Position numbers and translations under genes: made by a program. Of a DNA stretch of 44,356 nt, positions 8,112 to 16,083 are shown piece after piece; position 1 is the first letter of the stretch; the number at the start of each line of letters is the position of its first letter. The stretch comes from Cellulosimicrobium composti (GTDB taxonomy: Bacteria > Actinomycetota > Actinomycetes > Actinomycetales > Cellulomonadaceae), in the NCBI RefSeq assembly GCF_009711085.1, contig NZ_WMKA01000011.1:61048-105403 (forward strand), read 5' to 3'. The notes below the pieces were generated by a model, which saw only the letters and a program-made list of their open reading frames with translations, searched no databases and was not told the origin of the DNA.

Positions 8112-9536
8112 ATGACCACCCACACCCCCGAGCAGCCCGACGACGCGGCCCTCGAGCGGCTGCGCGCCGCCGACCCCGCGGCGGGCCTCGACCCGGACAC
8201 CGAGGCCCTGGAGGCCGCTGTCCGCACGCGCGTCCCCGAGGCGTTCGCCGGCGCGACGGCGACCCCCGGCGCACCGGCGTCCCCGCCCGCCGACACCGGC
8301 GTACCCTCTGGTGCACCGGTCGACGAGCTCGCCGAGCGCCGCGCGCGCCGCCGTCGCCGCGCGCCGCTCCAGGTCGCCGCCGCCGTCGCGGGCGTGCTCG
8401 TCGTCGGTGCCGGCGGGTACGCGCTCGGCGCCGGCGCCGTCGGAGCCTCGCCCGCGGGGGACACGTCGGAGCTCACGGCGCGCGCGCCCATCCAGCTCGG
8501 CACCGCGGACGCGCCCGCCGCGGCGGACGGTGCCGGGGCGGAGAGCTTCGCGGGTGACGCACGGTCGGCGGCCGACGTCGCCTACCCCGGGTACTGGGGC
8601 GGCCGTACCGTGTTCCACCAGGACGGGCTCCCCACCGAGGGTGCGAGCGCGTCGGCCTGGGCCTACGACGCGGCCGGCGTGTTCGCGCCCGAGACGCTGC
8701 TCCGCGTCGCGGACGCCCTCGGCGTCGACGGCGAGGTGCGCGAGGACTACGGGTCGCTCTCCGCCGGGTCGGCCGACTGGACCGGGCCCACGGTCTCGCT
8801 CCAGCCCGACGGCCTCGCGAGCGTCAGCTTCAACGACCCGACCAAGGACCCGTGGGGCTGCGTCGTCGTGTCGCCCGCGCCGGCGGACGGCGACGGCGGG
8901 GGCGAGAGCGTCGAGCCCGGCGTGTGCGAGGAGGCCGACCACGGCGCCCCGCCGAGCGGCGCGGACGCCGTCGAGCAGCTCCGCGACGTGCTCGCCACGC
9001 TCGGCCTCGACCCCGCCGGGTACGAGGTCGTCGCCGACGAGCAGGCCCCCGACGTCGAGGCTCCGCGCGCCACCACCGTCACCGCGCACGAGGTCGTCGA
9101 CGGGCAGCGCACCGGCACGCAGTGGAGCGCGACCTTCTCCGGCGCCGGCCTCGCCTCGCTCTACGGGGCCCTCGCCCCGCGCGTCGAGATCGGCACCTAC
9201 GACGTCGTGAGCCCCGCCGAGGCCGTCGAGCGGCTCGGCGACCCGCGGTTCGGCGGCGGGGGCATGATCGCGTGGGCGCGCGAGAGCACGCTCGAGCAGA
9301 TGGCCGTCGAGCCCGAGGAGCCCACCGTGCCGCCCACGCTCGGCGAGGGCGCACGCTTCGCGTGGCCCGTCACCGACGTGACGATCACCGACGCGCGGCT
9401 CGGCCTCGCCGTCCAGTACCAGCCCGACGGCGCGGCGGTGCTGCTGCCCGCGTACGAGCTGTCGGACGCTGAGGGCAACGCGTGGTCCGTCGTCGCGGTC
9501 GTCGACGAGCAGCTCGACTTCGCGCCTGCCGGCTGA
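8112..9536 (+). CDS. Membrane-anchored protein encoded with the ECF sigma factor, possible anti-sigma factor
   Basis: 474 residues, with GGAGGG 4 nt before ATG 8112. The N-terminal 80 residues are charged and probably cytoplasmic (ALERLRAADPAAGLDPDTEALEAAVRTRV). The basic run ERRARRRRR then precedes one transmembrane helix at about 85-108. The remaining 360 residues would lie outside. The position behind a sigma gene and the topology fit a regulatory partner, but I see no zinc-binding HxxxCxxC motif. The opening LRAADPA resembles the short N-terminal tails of other sigma-linked actinobacterial membrane proteins. The external part has no domain I recognise, though it contains two Cys in the middle that could be bridged. 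The anti-sigma role is inference. Confidence 0.75.
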   Translation: MTTHTPEQPDDAALERLRAADPAAGLDPDTEALEAAVRTRVPEAFAGATATPGAPASPPADTGVPSGAPVDELAERRARRRRRAPLQVAAAVAGVLVVGAGGYALGAGAVGASPAGDTSELTARAPIQLGTADAPAAADGAGAESFAGDARSAADVAYPGYWGGRTVFHQDGLPTEGASASAWAYDAAGVFAPETLLRVADALGVDGEVREDYGSLSAGSADWTGPTVSLQPDGLASVSFNDPTKDPWGCVVVSPAPADGDGGGESVEPGVCEEADHGAPPSGADAVEQLRDVLATLGLDPAGYEVVADEQAPDVEAPRATTVTAHEVVDGQRTGTQWSATFSGAGLASLYGALAPRVEIGTYDVVSPAEAVERLGDPRFGGGGMIAWARESTLEQMAVEPEEPTVPPTLGEGARFAWPVTDVTITDARLGLAVQYQPDGAAVLLPAYELSDAEGNAWSVVAVVDEQLDFAPAG

Positions 9537-9680
9537 GCGTCACGCGGTTCGTCGGCCGTCGTCGGGGAACGAGCGGTCGCCTTCCGGCAGCGGTCCGGGA
9601 CGACGACGCCGGGTCTTCCATCCGCCCGCTCGTCCCTCGCGGGCTCCCGCCAGACCCACCACGACCCGGCGTCGTCGTCC

Positions 9681-9960
9681 CTCCCCGCCGCCTCGTCGTC
9701 GCGTCGCCTGTGTCGGGGCGTGGGTGTCGGCGTCCTCGTGGTCGTCGTGCCTCCCCGCCGCCTCGTCGTCGCGTCGCCTGTGTCGGGGCGTGGGTGTCGG
9801 CGTCCTCGTGGTCGTCGTGCCTCCCCGCCGCCTCGTCGTCGCGTCGCCTGTGTCGGGGCGTGGGTGTCGGCGTCCTCGTGGTCGTCGTGCCTCCCCGCCG
9901 CCTCGTCGTCGCGTCGCCTGTGTCGGGGCGTGGGTGTCGGCGTCCCCGTGGTCGTCCGTG
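9681..9960. repeat. Four tandem copies of a 70-bp repeat
   Basis: Copies start at 9681, 9751, 9821 and 9891 with CTCCCCGCCGCCTCGTCGTC. The first three appear identical or nearly so apart from the segment at their edges. The fourth has a T-to-C change in its GTCCTCG part and diverges at its end (GTCGTCCGTG). Since 70 is not a multiple of three, a reading frame would shift at each copy, which argues against coding. No spacers separate the copies, so this is a minisatellite and not a CRISPR array. Confidence 0.95.
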
Positions 9961-10051
9961 CCTGCACGCCGCGTGTCGTGGGGCCGCCTCGGCAGTAGCG
10001 CGAGCCACGTTCGGGCGCGGACGTAGGCTGATCCGGGCGTGCGCTGGTCTT

Positions 10052-10064
10052 TTGCAGTCTGCAA
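10052..10064. promoter_or_regulatory. Candidate operator TTGCAG-T-CTGCAA
   Basis: A perfect 6-bp inverted repeat around one T lies 35 bp upstream of the -35 box of the ebo operon promoter, in a less GC-rich stretch. The position suits an activator or repressor site. The regulator is not identifiable in the window. Confidence 0.45.
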
Positions 10065-10098
10065 GTGTCGTGGGTCGCGAAAGTAGGCGTGCTTTTGA

Positions 10099-10127
10099 TT
10101 GACCCTCGACAAAAGTGTGACTAGGGT
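10099..10127 (+). promoter_or_regulatory. Promoter of the ebo-type operon
   Basis: TTGACC at 10099-10104 and TAGGGT at 10122-10127 are separated by exactly 17 nt, close to the vegetative sigma consensus. Transcription should begin near 10134 and give a leader of about 130 nt before ATG 10263. Confidence 0.7.
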
Positions 10128-10262
10128 CGCAGCAGACCGGGCGCCACCGGGTCGGAGAGCGTTCACATGCCCTCTCCCGGGTGCGCGGTCCGGCGGTGGC
10201 AGGGAGGCCATCGTCGTCGTATCGGCGGCGCCCCGGCGTCCGCCGTCGGAACGGGAGCAACG

Positions 10263-11501
10263 ATGCACCACTTCGCCTCTGACGGCTCGTCAGACCGTCC
10301 GGCCCCCGACGCGCGCACGGGGCTCTGGCTCGTCGGCGCCCGCGGCTCGGTCGCGACCACCGCGACGCTCGGGCTCGCCGCCATCGCCGACGGGCGTGCG
10401 GCGCCGACGGGGTGCGTCACGGTGTCCGAGCCGTTCGCGTCCGCACCGCTCCCGGCGTTCGGCGACCTCGTCGTGGGGGGCCACGACATCTCCGACGTCT
10501 CGATGGTCAAGCGCGCCGAGCTGCTCGTCGAGGCCGGGATGATCGCGCCGCGCCTGCTCACCACCGCGCACGCCGCGCTCGAGCGCGCGGACGCCGAGGT
10601 GCGCCCGGGCTACACCGCGCACCCGGCCGAGGGGTCGCCGCGCGAGTCGCAGCAGGCGGCCGCGGAGCGGCTCGCGCAGGACATCGTGGACTTCCGCGAG
10701 CGCCACGGTCTCGCGCGCGTCGTCGTCGTGGACCTCGTCTCGACGGAGCCGCTGCCCGAGCCCGCGCCGGAGCTCTCCGACCTCGGCCTCCTGCGGGCGG
10801 CGCTCGCGGACCCGGACCGCGCCGTGCTCCCGCCGAGCTCCGTGACGGCGTACGCCGCGCTCCTCGCGGGCGCCCCGTTCGCCGAGTTCACGCCGTCCGC
10901 GAGCATGCACGTGCCGGCGCTCCTCGAGCTCGCCGCGGAGCGCGGCGTGCCCGTCGCGGGCCAGGACGGCAAGACGGGCCAGACGTGGCTGCGCACGATC
11001 CTGGCTCCCGCGTTCGCGGCCCGCGGCCTGCGCGTGCTGTCGTGGGCGGGCGCGAACCTGCTCGGCGGCGGCGACGGCGCGACCCTCGCCGACCCGGAGG
11101 CCGTGCAGAGCAAGCTCGCGTCGAAGTCGCGCGGGCTGCAGGACCTCACGGGCAGCGACGTCACGCCCCTGCACATCGACAACGTGCCGGACCTCGGCGA
11201 CATCAAGGTCGCGTGGGACCACGTGCACGTCGAGGGCTTCCTCGGCTCGCGCCTCACGCTCCAGACGACGTGGTCGGCCTACGACTCGATGCTCGCCGCC
11301 CCGCTCGTGCTCGACCTCGCCCGCCTCCTCGCGCTCGCCGACGCCGCAGGCTGCGCGGGCCCGGTCGCGGAGCTCGGGTTCTTCTTCAAGGACCCGTGGG
11401 GGAGCGACGTGCACGACTTCGCCGCGCAGACCGTCGCGCTCGCCGACTGGGTCCGCGAGGCGAGCGCCCGCGTCGCGTCCGCCGCGACCGAGCGGCCATG
11501 A
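10263..11501 (+). CDS. Inositol-3-phosphate-synthase family protein of the ebo-type operon
   Basis: 412 residues. ATG 10263 follows GGGAG by 5 nt; an ATG at 10167 would add 32 residues unlike the family. The protein has the NAD-binding glycine motif near the N-terminus (GARGSVATT, 25-33). It also has the synthase-family motifs GQDGKTGQT, a GANLLGGGDG segment matching the usual N-N-D-G region, SKSRGL, and a long conserved stretch from HIDNVPDLGD to SAYDSMLAAPLV. The family isomerises glucose 6-phosphate to a cyclitol phosphate by an NAD-dependent oxidation, aldol closure and reduction. It is first in a seven-gene operon and overlaps the next gene by ATGA. The exact product is unknown; a specialised cyclitol phosphate for this pathway is inference. 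Confidence 0.88.
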   Translation: MHHFASDGSSDRPAPDARTGLWLVGARGSVATTATLGLAAIADGRAAPTGCVTVSEPFASAPLPAFGDLVVGGHDISDVSMVKRAELLVEAGMIAPRLLTTAHAALERADAEVRPGYTAHPAEGSPRESQQAAAERLAQDIVDFRERHGLARVVVVDLVSTEPLPEPAPELSDLGLLRAALADPDRAVLPPSSVTAYAALLAGAPFAEFTPSASMHVPALLELAAERGVPVAGQDGKTGQTWLRTILAPAFAARGLRVLSWAGANLLGGGDGATLADPEAVQSKLASKSRGLQDLTGSDVTPLHIDNVPDLGDIKVAWDHVHVEGFLGSRLTLQTTWSAYDSMLAAPLVLDLARLLALADAAGCAGPVAELGFFFKDPWGSDVHDFAAQTVALADWVREASARVASAATERP

Positions 11502-12418
11502 CGGGCACGCTCCGCGACCACCTGGACCTCGTCCGCGCTCCCGCGGTCCTCTCGGTGGTCGGTGACACCCTTGCGGGCGCCGCCGCCGCCGGTCACCGGG
11601 TCACGCCGCGCCGTGCGCTGCTGCCGTTGGCGTCGGCGTGCCTCTACGCGGGCGGCATGGCGCTCAACGACTACGCGGACCGGGACCTCGACGCGGTGGA
11701 GCGGCCCGAGCGGCCGATCCCGTCGGGGCGCGTCACCGAGCAGCGCGCGCTCCAGGTCGCGGTCGGGCTCACGGCCGCCGGGGTGGGGCTCGCCGCGGCG
11801 GGCGGGGGCGCGCGCGCCCTCGCGGTGGCCGTGCCGCTCGCCGCGAGCGTGTGGACGTACGACACGGTCGCCAAGGAGCACGCGGCCGGTCCCGTCGTCA
11901 TGGCGGCGTGCCGCGGGCTCGACGTGCTCATGGGAGCCGGCGTCGGCCGGCTGCGGGCCGCGCTGCCCGCGGCGGCGGGGCTCGCGGTGCACACCGCGGG
12001 CGTGACGCTCGTGTCGCGCGGCGAGGTGCACGGCACGACGTCGTCGCTCGCCACGGGCGTCGCCGCCGCGACCGCGGTGGGTGGCGCCGTCGTCGGCGCG
12101 GGAGCGCTGCGCCGCGGGCGCGCGAGCGCCGGAGGCGGCCCGGGCGTCGCGACGGCGGTGGCGGGCCTCGCCGCCGCGGCGGCGTACGTCGCGACGGCCC
12201 TGCCCCGGCAGGTCGACGCCGCGATCACGCCGTCCGCGGGCAACGCGTTCGCGGCCACGAAGGCCGGGATCCGGGCGATGGTCCCGCTGCAGGCGGCGTG
12301 GGCCGCGCGCGGCGGCAGCCTGGTGTCGGTCGCGGCGCTCGCGGGTGTCGAGGTCGCGGGGCGGCTGCTGCGCCGTGCCGGCCGCCGTCCGGGGCGGGCC
12401 GAGATGAGCGAGACGTGA
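11498..12418 (+). CDS. eboC: UbiA-like prenyltransferase EboC (SCO3242-like)
   Basis: A 306-residue integral membrane protein of the UbiA superfamily, with about eight hydrophobic helices rich in Ala, Gly and Val. The prenyl-diphosphate/Mg-binding motif NDYADRDLD lies at residues 57-65 and is followed by the typical ERPERPIPSG. The second Asp-rich motif of classical UbiA enzymes is reduced (YDTVAKE). The family transfers a polyprenyl group to an acceptor in the membrane. In the ebo system the acceptor is not established. In this context a cyclitol or sugar made by the flanking enzymes is a reasonable guess. The start overlaps the preceding stop by four bases and the end overlaps the next gene, so the genes are translationally coupled. 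Confidence 0.88.
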   Translation: MTGTLRDHLDLVRAPAVLSVVGDTLAGAAAAGHRVTPRRALLPLASACLYAGGMALNDYADRDLDAVERPERPIPSGRVTEQRALQVAVGLTAAGVGLAAAGGGARALAVAVPLAASVWTYDTVAKEHAAGPVVMAACRGLDVLMGAGVGRLRAALPAAAGLAVHTAGVTLVSRGEVHGTTSSLATGVAAATAVGGAVVGAGALRRGRASAGGGPGVATAVAGLAAAAAYVATALPRQVDAAITPSAGNAFAATKAGIRAMVPLQAAWAARGGSLVSVAALAGVEVAGRLLRRAGRRPGRAEMSET

Positions 12419-13311
12419 GCGCGGGGGCCGGCGGCGCGATGCCGTTCACGCTCGGGTACGGCACCAACGGCTTCACGGACCACCCGCTCGACGTCGCGCT
12501 CGACGTGCTCGACCACGAGGGCTACGGCGCGGTCGCGCTCACGCTCGGCTTCCCCCACCTCGACCCGTTCGTCGAGGGGTGGGGCGAGCACGTGGACGCG
12601 CTGCGCGCACGCCTCGGGACGCTGCACGGCGGCGCCGGGATGCGGGTCGTCGTCGAGACGGGCACCCGGTTCCTCCTCGACCCGTACCGCAAGCACCGTC
12701 CGACCCTCGTGGACGCGGAGGCGGACGCGCGGATGCGGTTCCTGCGGCGCGCGATCGAGATCGCCGCGGCGCTCGACGCGGAGTGCGTCTCGTTCTTCTC
12801 GGGCGTGCTGCCCGAGGGCACGTCGCCCGAAGAGGGCTGGGCGCTCCTGCGCGACCGCCTGCCCGAGCTCGTCGAGGAGGCCCGCGCGCTCGGCGTCCGG
12901 ATCTCGCTGGAGCCCGAGCCGGGGATGCTCGTCGAGACGGTCGGCGACGCGCTGCGCCTGCGCGACGAGCTCGGCGGTCCTGCCGAGCTCGGGATCACGG
13001 TCGACGTGGGGCACTGCCTCGTCGTCGAGCCGGACGGCGTGGTCGGCGCGCTGCGCGCCGCGGCGCCGTACCTCGCGAACGTGCAGCTCGACGACATGCC
13101 GCGCACGCATCACGAGCACCGCCCGTTCGGCGAGGGCGGGATCGACCTGCCGCTCGTGCTCGCGACGCTCGCCGACGTCGGGTACACGGGCGTCGCGGCC
13201 GTCGAGCTGCCCCGCCACTCCTACGACGCCCCGGGGCTCGCGCACCGCAGCATGACAGCGCTGCAGCGCGCCTGGGACGACCGCCCCCACCACCCCCAGG
13301 AGGTGCCATGA
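12415..13311 (+). CDS. TIM-barrel sugar-phosphate isomerase/epimerase-like protein
   Basis: 298 residues from GTG 12415, which overlaps the eboC stop as GTGA; ATG 12439 would give 290. This is a xylose-isomerase-like (AP endonuclease 2 family) TIM barrel. The expected metal ligands are spread along the chain: Glu in SLEPEPG, Asp/His in TVDVGHC, Asp in QLDDM followed by a His-rich loop (RTHHEH), and Glu near the end (VELPRHS). Such enzymes isomerise, epimerise or dehydrate sugars and inositols (compare IolE and IolI). Beside an inositol-phosphate-synthase homologue, a cyclitol or keto-sugar substrate is plausible. It belongs to the same broad fold as EboE, two genes further on, but is shorter and clearly distinct. 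Confidence 0.82.
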   Translation: MSAGAGGAMPFTLGYGTNGFTDHPLDVALDVLDHEGYGAVALTLGFPHLDPFVEGWGEHVDALRARLGTLHGGAGMRVVVETGTRFLLDPYRKHRPTLVDAEADARMRFLRRAIEIAAALDAECVSFFSGVLPEGTSPEEGWALLRDRLPELVEEARALGVRISLEPEPGMLVETVGDALRLRDELGGPAELGITVDVGHCLVVEPDGVVGALRAAAPYLANVQLDDMPRTHHEHRPFGEGGIDLPLVLATLADVGYTGVAAVELPRHSYDAPGLAHRSMTALQRAWDDRPHHPQEVP

Positions 13312-14003
13312 CCGAGACCACCCGCCCCGACGCCCGCCCGGCGGACGGGGCCACGAGCGACGGCGAGCGCTGGCTCGCCGAGGCGCGTGCCGCCGTCGGG
13401 CAGGACCCGGCGTCCGTGTCGCGCGCGTTCGCGCTCGCCGGCCGCAAGGTCGGGCGCGCGCCGCTGCGCCCGGACGTCGACCCTGCCGGGATCGTCCACG
13501 GGACGGTCGACGACGCGGCGCGGGCCGCACTCGTCGTCGCGCTCGCCGACGCCCTGGGCGCCGACGGCGACGCGGCGCTCGGCGCGCGTCTCGCGGACCT
13601 CTACCAGCACGGCGACACCGCCGAGCGGCGCGGCGTGCTGCGCGGCCTCGACGCGCTCGCCGAGCGCGGCTCGCTCGCGGGCGAGGGGGCGACGTCCGTC
13701 GTGGCGGTCGGGCGCGACCTCGCGGCCGACGCGCTGCGCACCAACGACCAGAGCCTCGTCGCGGCGGCCGTCGGGCCGTTCGCGGCCGCGCACCTCGACC
13801 AGCACGCGTGGCGTCACGCGGTGCTCAAGCTCGTGTTCATGGGCGTGAGCCTCGACGCCGTCGCCGGGCTCGACGACCGCGCGGACGACGAGCTCGCGCG
13901 CATGGCGCGCGACTTCGCCGCGGAGCGCCGCGCCGCGGGCCGCGTCGTGCCCGACGACGTCGCCCGCCTCGCCCCTGACGTCACCACCGGGAGGACCGCC
14001 TGA
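13308..14003 (+). CDS. eboA: EboA domain protein
   Basis: A 231-residue soluble, alpha-helical protein. A perfect AGGAGG at 13298-13303 precedes ATG 13308, which overlaps the previous stop (ATGA). The diagnostic part is at about 145-190: DALRTNDQSLVAAAVGPFAA, then HLDQHAWRHAVLKLVFMGVSL. This matches the EboA pattern of an R.N-type helix followed by W...VLK.LF.G..L. EboA has no known enzymatic activity and defines the ebo cluster across cyanobacteria, proteobacteria, Bacteroidetes and actinobacteria. In those systems it is thought to act with the neighbouring proteins in making or moving a metabolite. The strong ribosome-binding site suggests it is made in good amount. Confidence 0.88.
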   Translation: MTETTRPDARPADGATSDGERWLAEARAAVGQDPASVSRAFALAGRKVGRAPLRPDVDPAGIVHGTVDDAARAALVVALADALGADGDAALGARLADLYQHGDTAERRGVLRGLDALAERGSLAGEGATSVVAVGRDLAADALRTNDQSLVAAAVGPFAAAHLDQHAWRHAVLKLVFMGVSLDAVAGLDDRADDELARMARDFAAERRAAGRVVPDDVARLAPDVTTGRTA

Positions 14004-14881
14004 TGCGCATCTTCGACCCCCACATCCACATGACCAGTCGGACCACGGACGACTACGAGGCGCTGTACGCCGCGGGCGTGCGCGCGCTCGTCGAGCCGGC
14101 GTTCTGGCTCGGCCAGCCGCGCACGAACGTGGGGTCGTTCCTCGACTACTTCGACTCCCTGCTGGGCTGGGAGCGGTTCCGGGCGGCGCAGTTCGGCATC
14201 CGGCACCACGCGACGATCGCGCTCAACCCGAAGGAGGCGAACGACGCGCGCTGCCGCGAGGTGCTCGACGAGATCCCGCGCTACCTGCTCAAGGACGGCG
14301 TCGTCGCGGTCGGCGAGGTCGGGTACGACTCGATGACGCCCGAGGAGGACGAGGTGTTCGCGCGCCAGCTCCAGATGGCGCGCGACGTGGACCTCCCGGT
14401 GCTCGTGCACACCCCGCACCGCGACAAGCTCGCCGGGACGCGCCGCACGCTCGACGTCGTGCGCGAGTCCGGGGTGCCGTCCGAGCACGTGCTCGTCGAC
14501 CACCTCAACGAGACGAACGTGACGCTCGTGCTCGACGCCGGGGCGTGGGCCGGGTTCTCCATCTACCCGGACACGAAGATGGACGAGGACCGCATGGTCG
14601 CGATCCTCCAGGAGCACGGCACGGACCGGATGATCGTCAACTCCGCGGCGGACTGGGGCCGCTCCGACCCGCTCAAGACCCTCAAGACGGGGCGCGCGAT
14701 GCTCGCGGCCGGGTTCACCGACGACGACGTGGACAAGGTGCTGTGGCGCAACCCCGTCGAGTTCTACGGCCAGTCCGGCAACCTCGTGCTCGACCCGGTG
14801 CCGGGGTTCGTCGAGGGCGACCTGCCGACGCCGGGGGTCGAGTTCGAGGGCTCCTCCGTGCTGCGCGGCGTGCGCGCGTAG
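14003..14881 (+). CDS. eboB: EboB-type TatD-like metal-dependent hydrolase
   Basis: 292 residues; ATG shares its A with the eboA stop (TGATG), and GGGAGGA lies 7 nt upstream. The amidohydrolase-like TIM barrel of the TatD family is shown by the first metal pair DPHIHM (His7, His9), Glu in VGEVGYD, His in VLVHTPHR, His in LVDHLNE and the final Asp in NSAADWG. All the expected metal ligands are therefore present and the enzyme should be active. TatD proteins hydrolyse phosphodiester or ester bonds; the EboB substrate is unknown. Its place between eboA and eboE matches the ebo cluster of other bacteria. Confidence 0.88.
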   Translation: MRIFDPHIHMTSRTTDDYEALYAAGVRALVEPAFWLGQPRTNVGSFLDYFDSLLGWERFRAAQFGIRHHATIALNPKEANDARCREVLDEIPRYLLKDGVVAVGEVGYDSMTPEEDEVFARQLQMARDVDLPVLVHTPHRDKLAGTRRTLDVVRESGVPSEHVLVDHLNETNVTLVLDAGAWAGFSIYPDTKMDEDRMVAILQEHGTDRMIVNSAADWGRSDPLKTLKTGRAMLAAGFTDDDVDKVLWRNPVEFYGQSGNLVLDPVPGFVEGDLPTPGVEFEGSSVLRGVRA

Positions 14882-14898
14882 GCGGGCGGGCTCCCATC

Positions 14899-16083
14899 GT
14901 GCTGCTCTCGTACTGCACCAACGTCCACCCGGCCGAGGACCTCGACGGGGTCGTCGACCAGCTCGTCACGTACGCGGGCCCCGTCCGCGAGGCGGCGGGA
15001 CTCGACGTCCTCGGCGTGGGGCTGTGGATGCCCGCGACGCTCGCGCACCGGCTCGCCGGGTCGCCCGCGGACCGGGCGTGGCTGCGCGCCGTGCTCGACG
15101 AGCGGGGCCTGCAGGTCCACACGCTCAACGCGTTCCCCTACGGCGGGTTCCACGCGGACGTCGTCAAGCTCGACGTGTACACGCCCACGTGGGCGCAGCC
15201 CGAGCGGCTCGCGTACACGCTCGAGTGCGCCGAGGTCCTGGCCGACCTCCTGCCCGACGGCGTCGCGGGCTCGATCTCGACCCTCCCGCTCGCGTGGCGC
15301 GAGCCGTGGTCGCCCGCGGAGGACGAGGCCGCGACGCGCGCGTTCGCCGCGCTCGGCGCGGGGCTGCGGGACCTGCGCGAGCGCACGGGGAAGGTCGTGC
15401 GGGTCGCGGTCGAGCCGGAGCCCGGCTGCGTGCTCGACACGGTCGACGACGTCGTGGGCTGGCTCGCGGCGCGCACCGGGCCGGACGTGCCGGACGAGCG
15501 GCGGATCGACCCCGAGCACGTGGGCGTGTGCCTCGACACGTGCCACCTCGCCGTGTCCTTCGCGGACCGCCGCGCGGGGACGGCCGCGACGGTGCGCCGC
15601 ATCACCGACGCGGGCCTGCGCGTCGTCAAGGTCCAGGCGTCGGCGGCGCTGCACGTCGAGGACCCGCTCGACCCGGCCGCGCGCGCCGCCGTCGGCGCGT
15701 TCGCCGAGAAGCGCTACATCCACCAGGTGCGCGAGCTCACGGCGTCGGGCGACCCGCTGCCCGCGGACGACCTGCCGGACGCGCTCGGCGGCGCGCTGCC
15801 CGCGGCGGGGCCGTGGCGCGTGCACTTCCACGTGCCGCTGCACCACGAGCCCGCCGCGCCGCTCGCGGCGACGACCGACGTGCTGCGCGACGCGGTCGAC
15901 GCCGTCCTCGCGGCACCGCACGGCGACGAGGCGCACCTCGACGTCGAGACGTACACGTGGGCCGTGCTGCCCGAGGGTGCCGCGACCGACTCGCTCGTCG
16001 CCGGCATCGCGGCGGAGCTGCGCTGGGCGACGACCCACCTGCCCACCGGGCACGAGAGCCAGACCACCAGGAGGACCGCATGA
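14899..16083 (+). CDS. eboE: EboE, metabolite-traffic TIM-barrel protein
   Basis: 394 residues from GTG 14899 (MLLSYCTNVHPAEDL), the only start that gives the typical EboE N-terminus. It lies 17 nt after the eboB stop, which makes this the only junction in the operon without overlap. It is a xylose-isomerase-like barrel with LNAFPYGGFH, an EPEPGC loop, CLDTCHLAVSF, and conserved later segments (VKVQASAALH, HFHVPLHHEP, LDVETYTW). Family proteins are named from work in Nostoc punctiforme, where the ebo genes were linked to moving a scytonemin precursor to the periplasm. No scytonemin genes are seen here, so the cargo or substrate must differ. Confidence 0.9.
   Translation: MLLSYCTNVHPAEDLDGVVDQLVTYAGPVREAAGLDVLGVGLWMPATLAHRLAGSPADRAWLRAVLDERGLQVHTLNAFPYGGFHADVVKLDVYTPTWAQPERLAYTLECAEVLADLLPDGVAGSISTLPLAWREPWSPAEDEAATRAFAALGAGLRDLRERTGKVVRVAVEPEPGCVLDTVDDVVGWLAARTGPDVPDERRIDPEHVGVCLDTCHLAVSFADRRAGTAATVRRITDAGLRVVKVQASAALHVEDPLDPAARAAVGAFAEKRYIHQVRELTASGDPLPADDLPDALGGALPAAGPWRVHFHVPLHHEPAAPLAATTDVLRDAVDAVLAAPHGDEAHLDVETYTWAVLPEGAATDSLVAGIAAELRWATTHLPTGHESQTTRRTA

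Larger units (their letters stand above)
9537..10262. other. Long intergenic region with tandem repeats and the ebo operon promoter
   Basis: 726 bp without a convincing gene. Positions 9537-9680 show no clear feature except a degenerate start of the repeat. Positions 9681-9960 are four 70-bp direct repeats. Positions 10020-10130 are distinctly less GC-rich and hold a palindrome and a promoter. Open frames here on either strand arise only because the repeat lacks stop codons. Confidence 0.8.

Noticed and set aside
9681-9960. Possible CRISPR array
   Set aside because: The units follow each other without spacers, are 70 bp long and no cas gene is near.
9385-10271. Open frames of 200-290 codons on both strands over the 70-bp repeats
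   Set aside because: They exist only because the GC-rich repeat lacks stop codons. The repeat length shifts the frame at each copy, there is no ribosome-binding site, and the products are low-complexity Arg/Gly/Ala strings.
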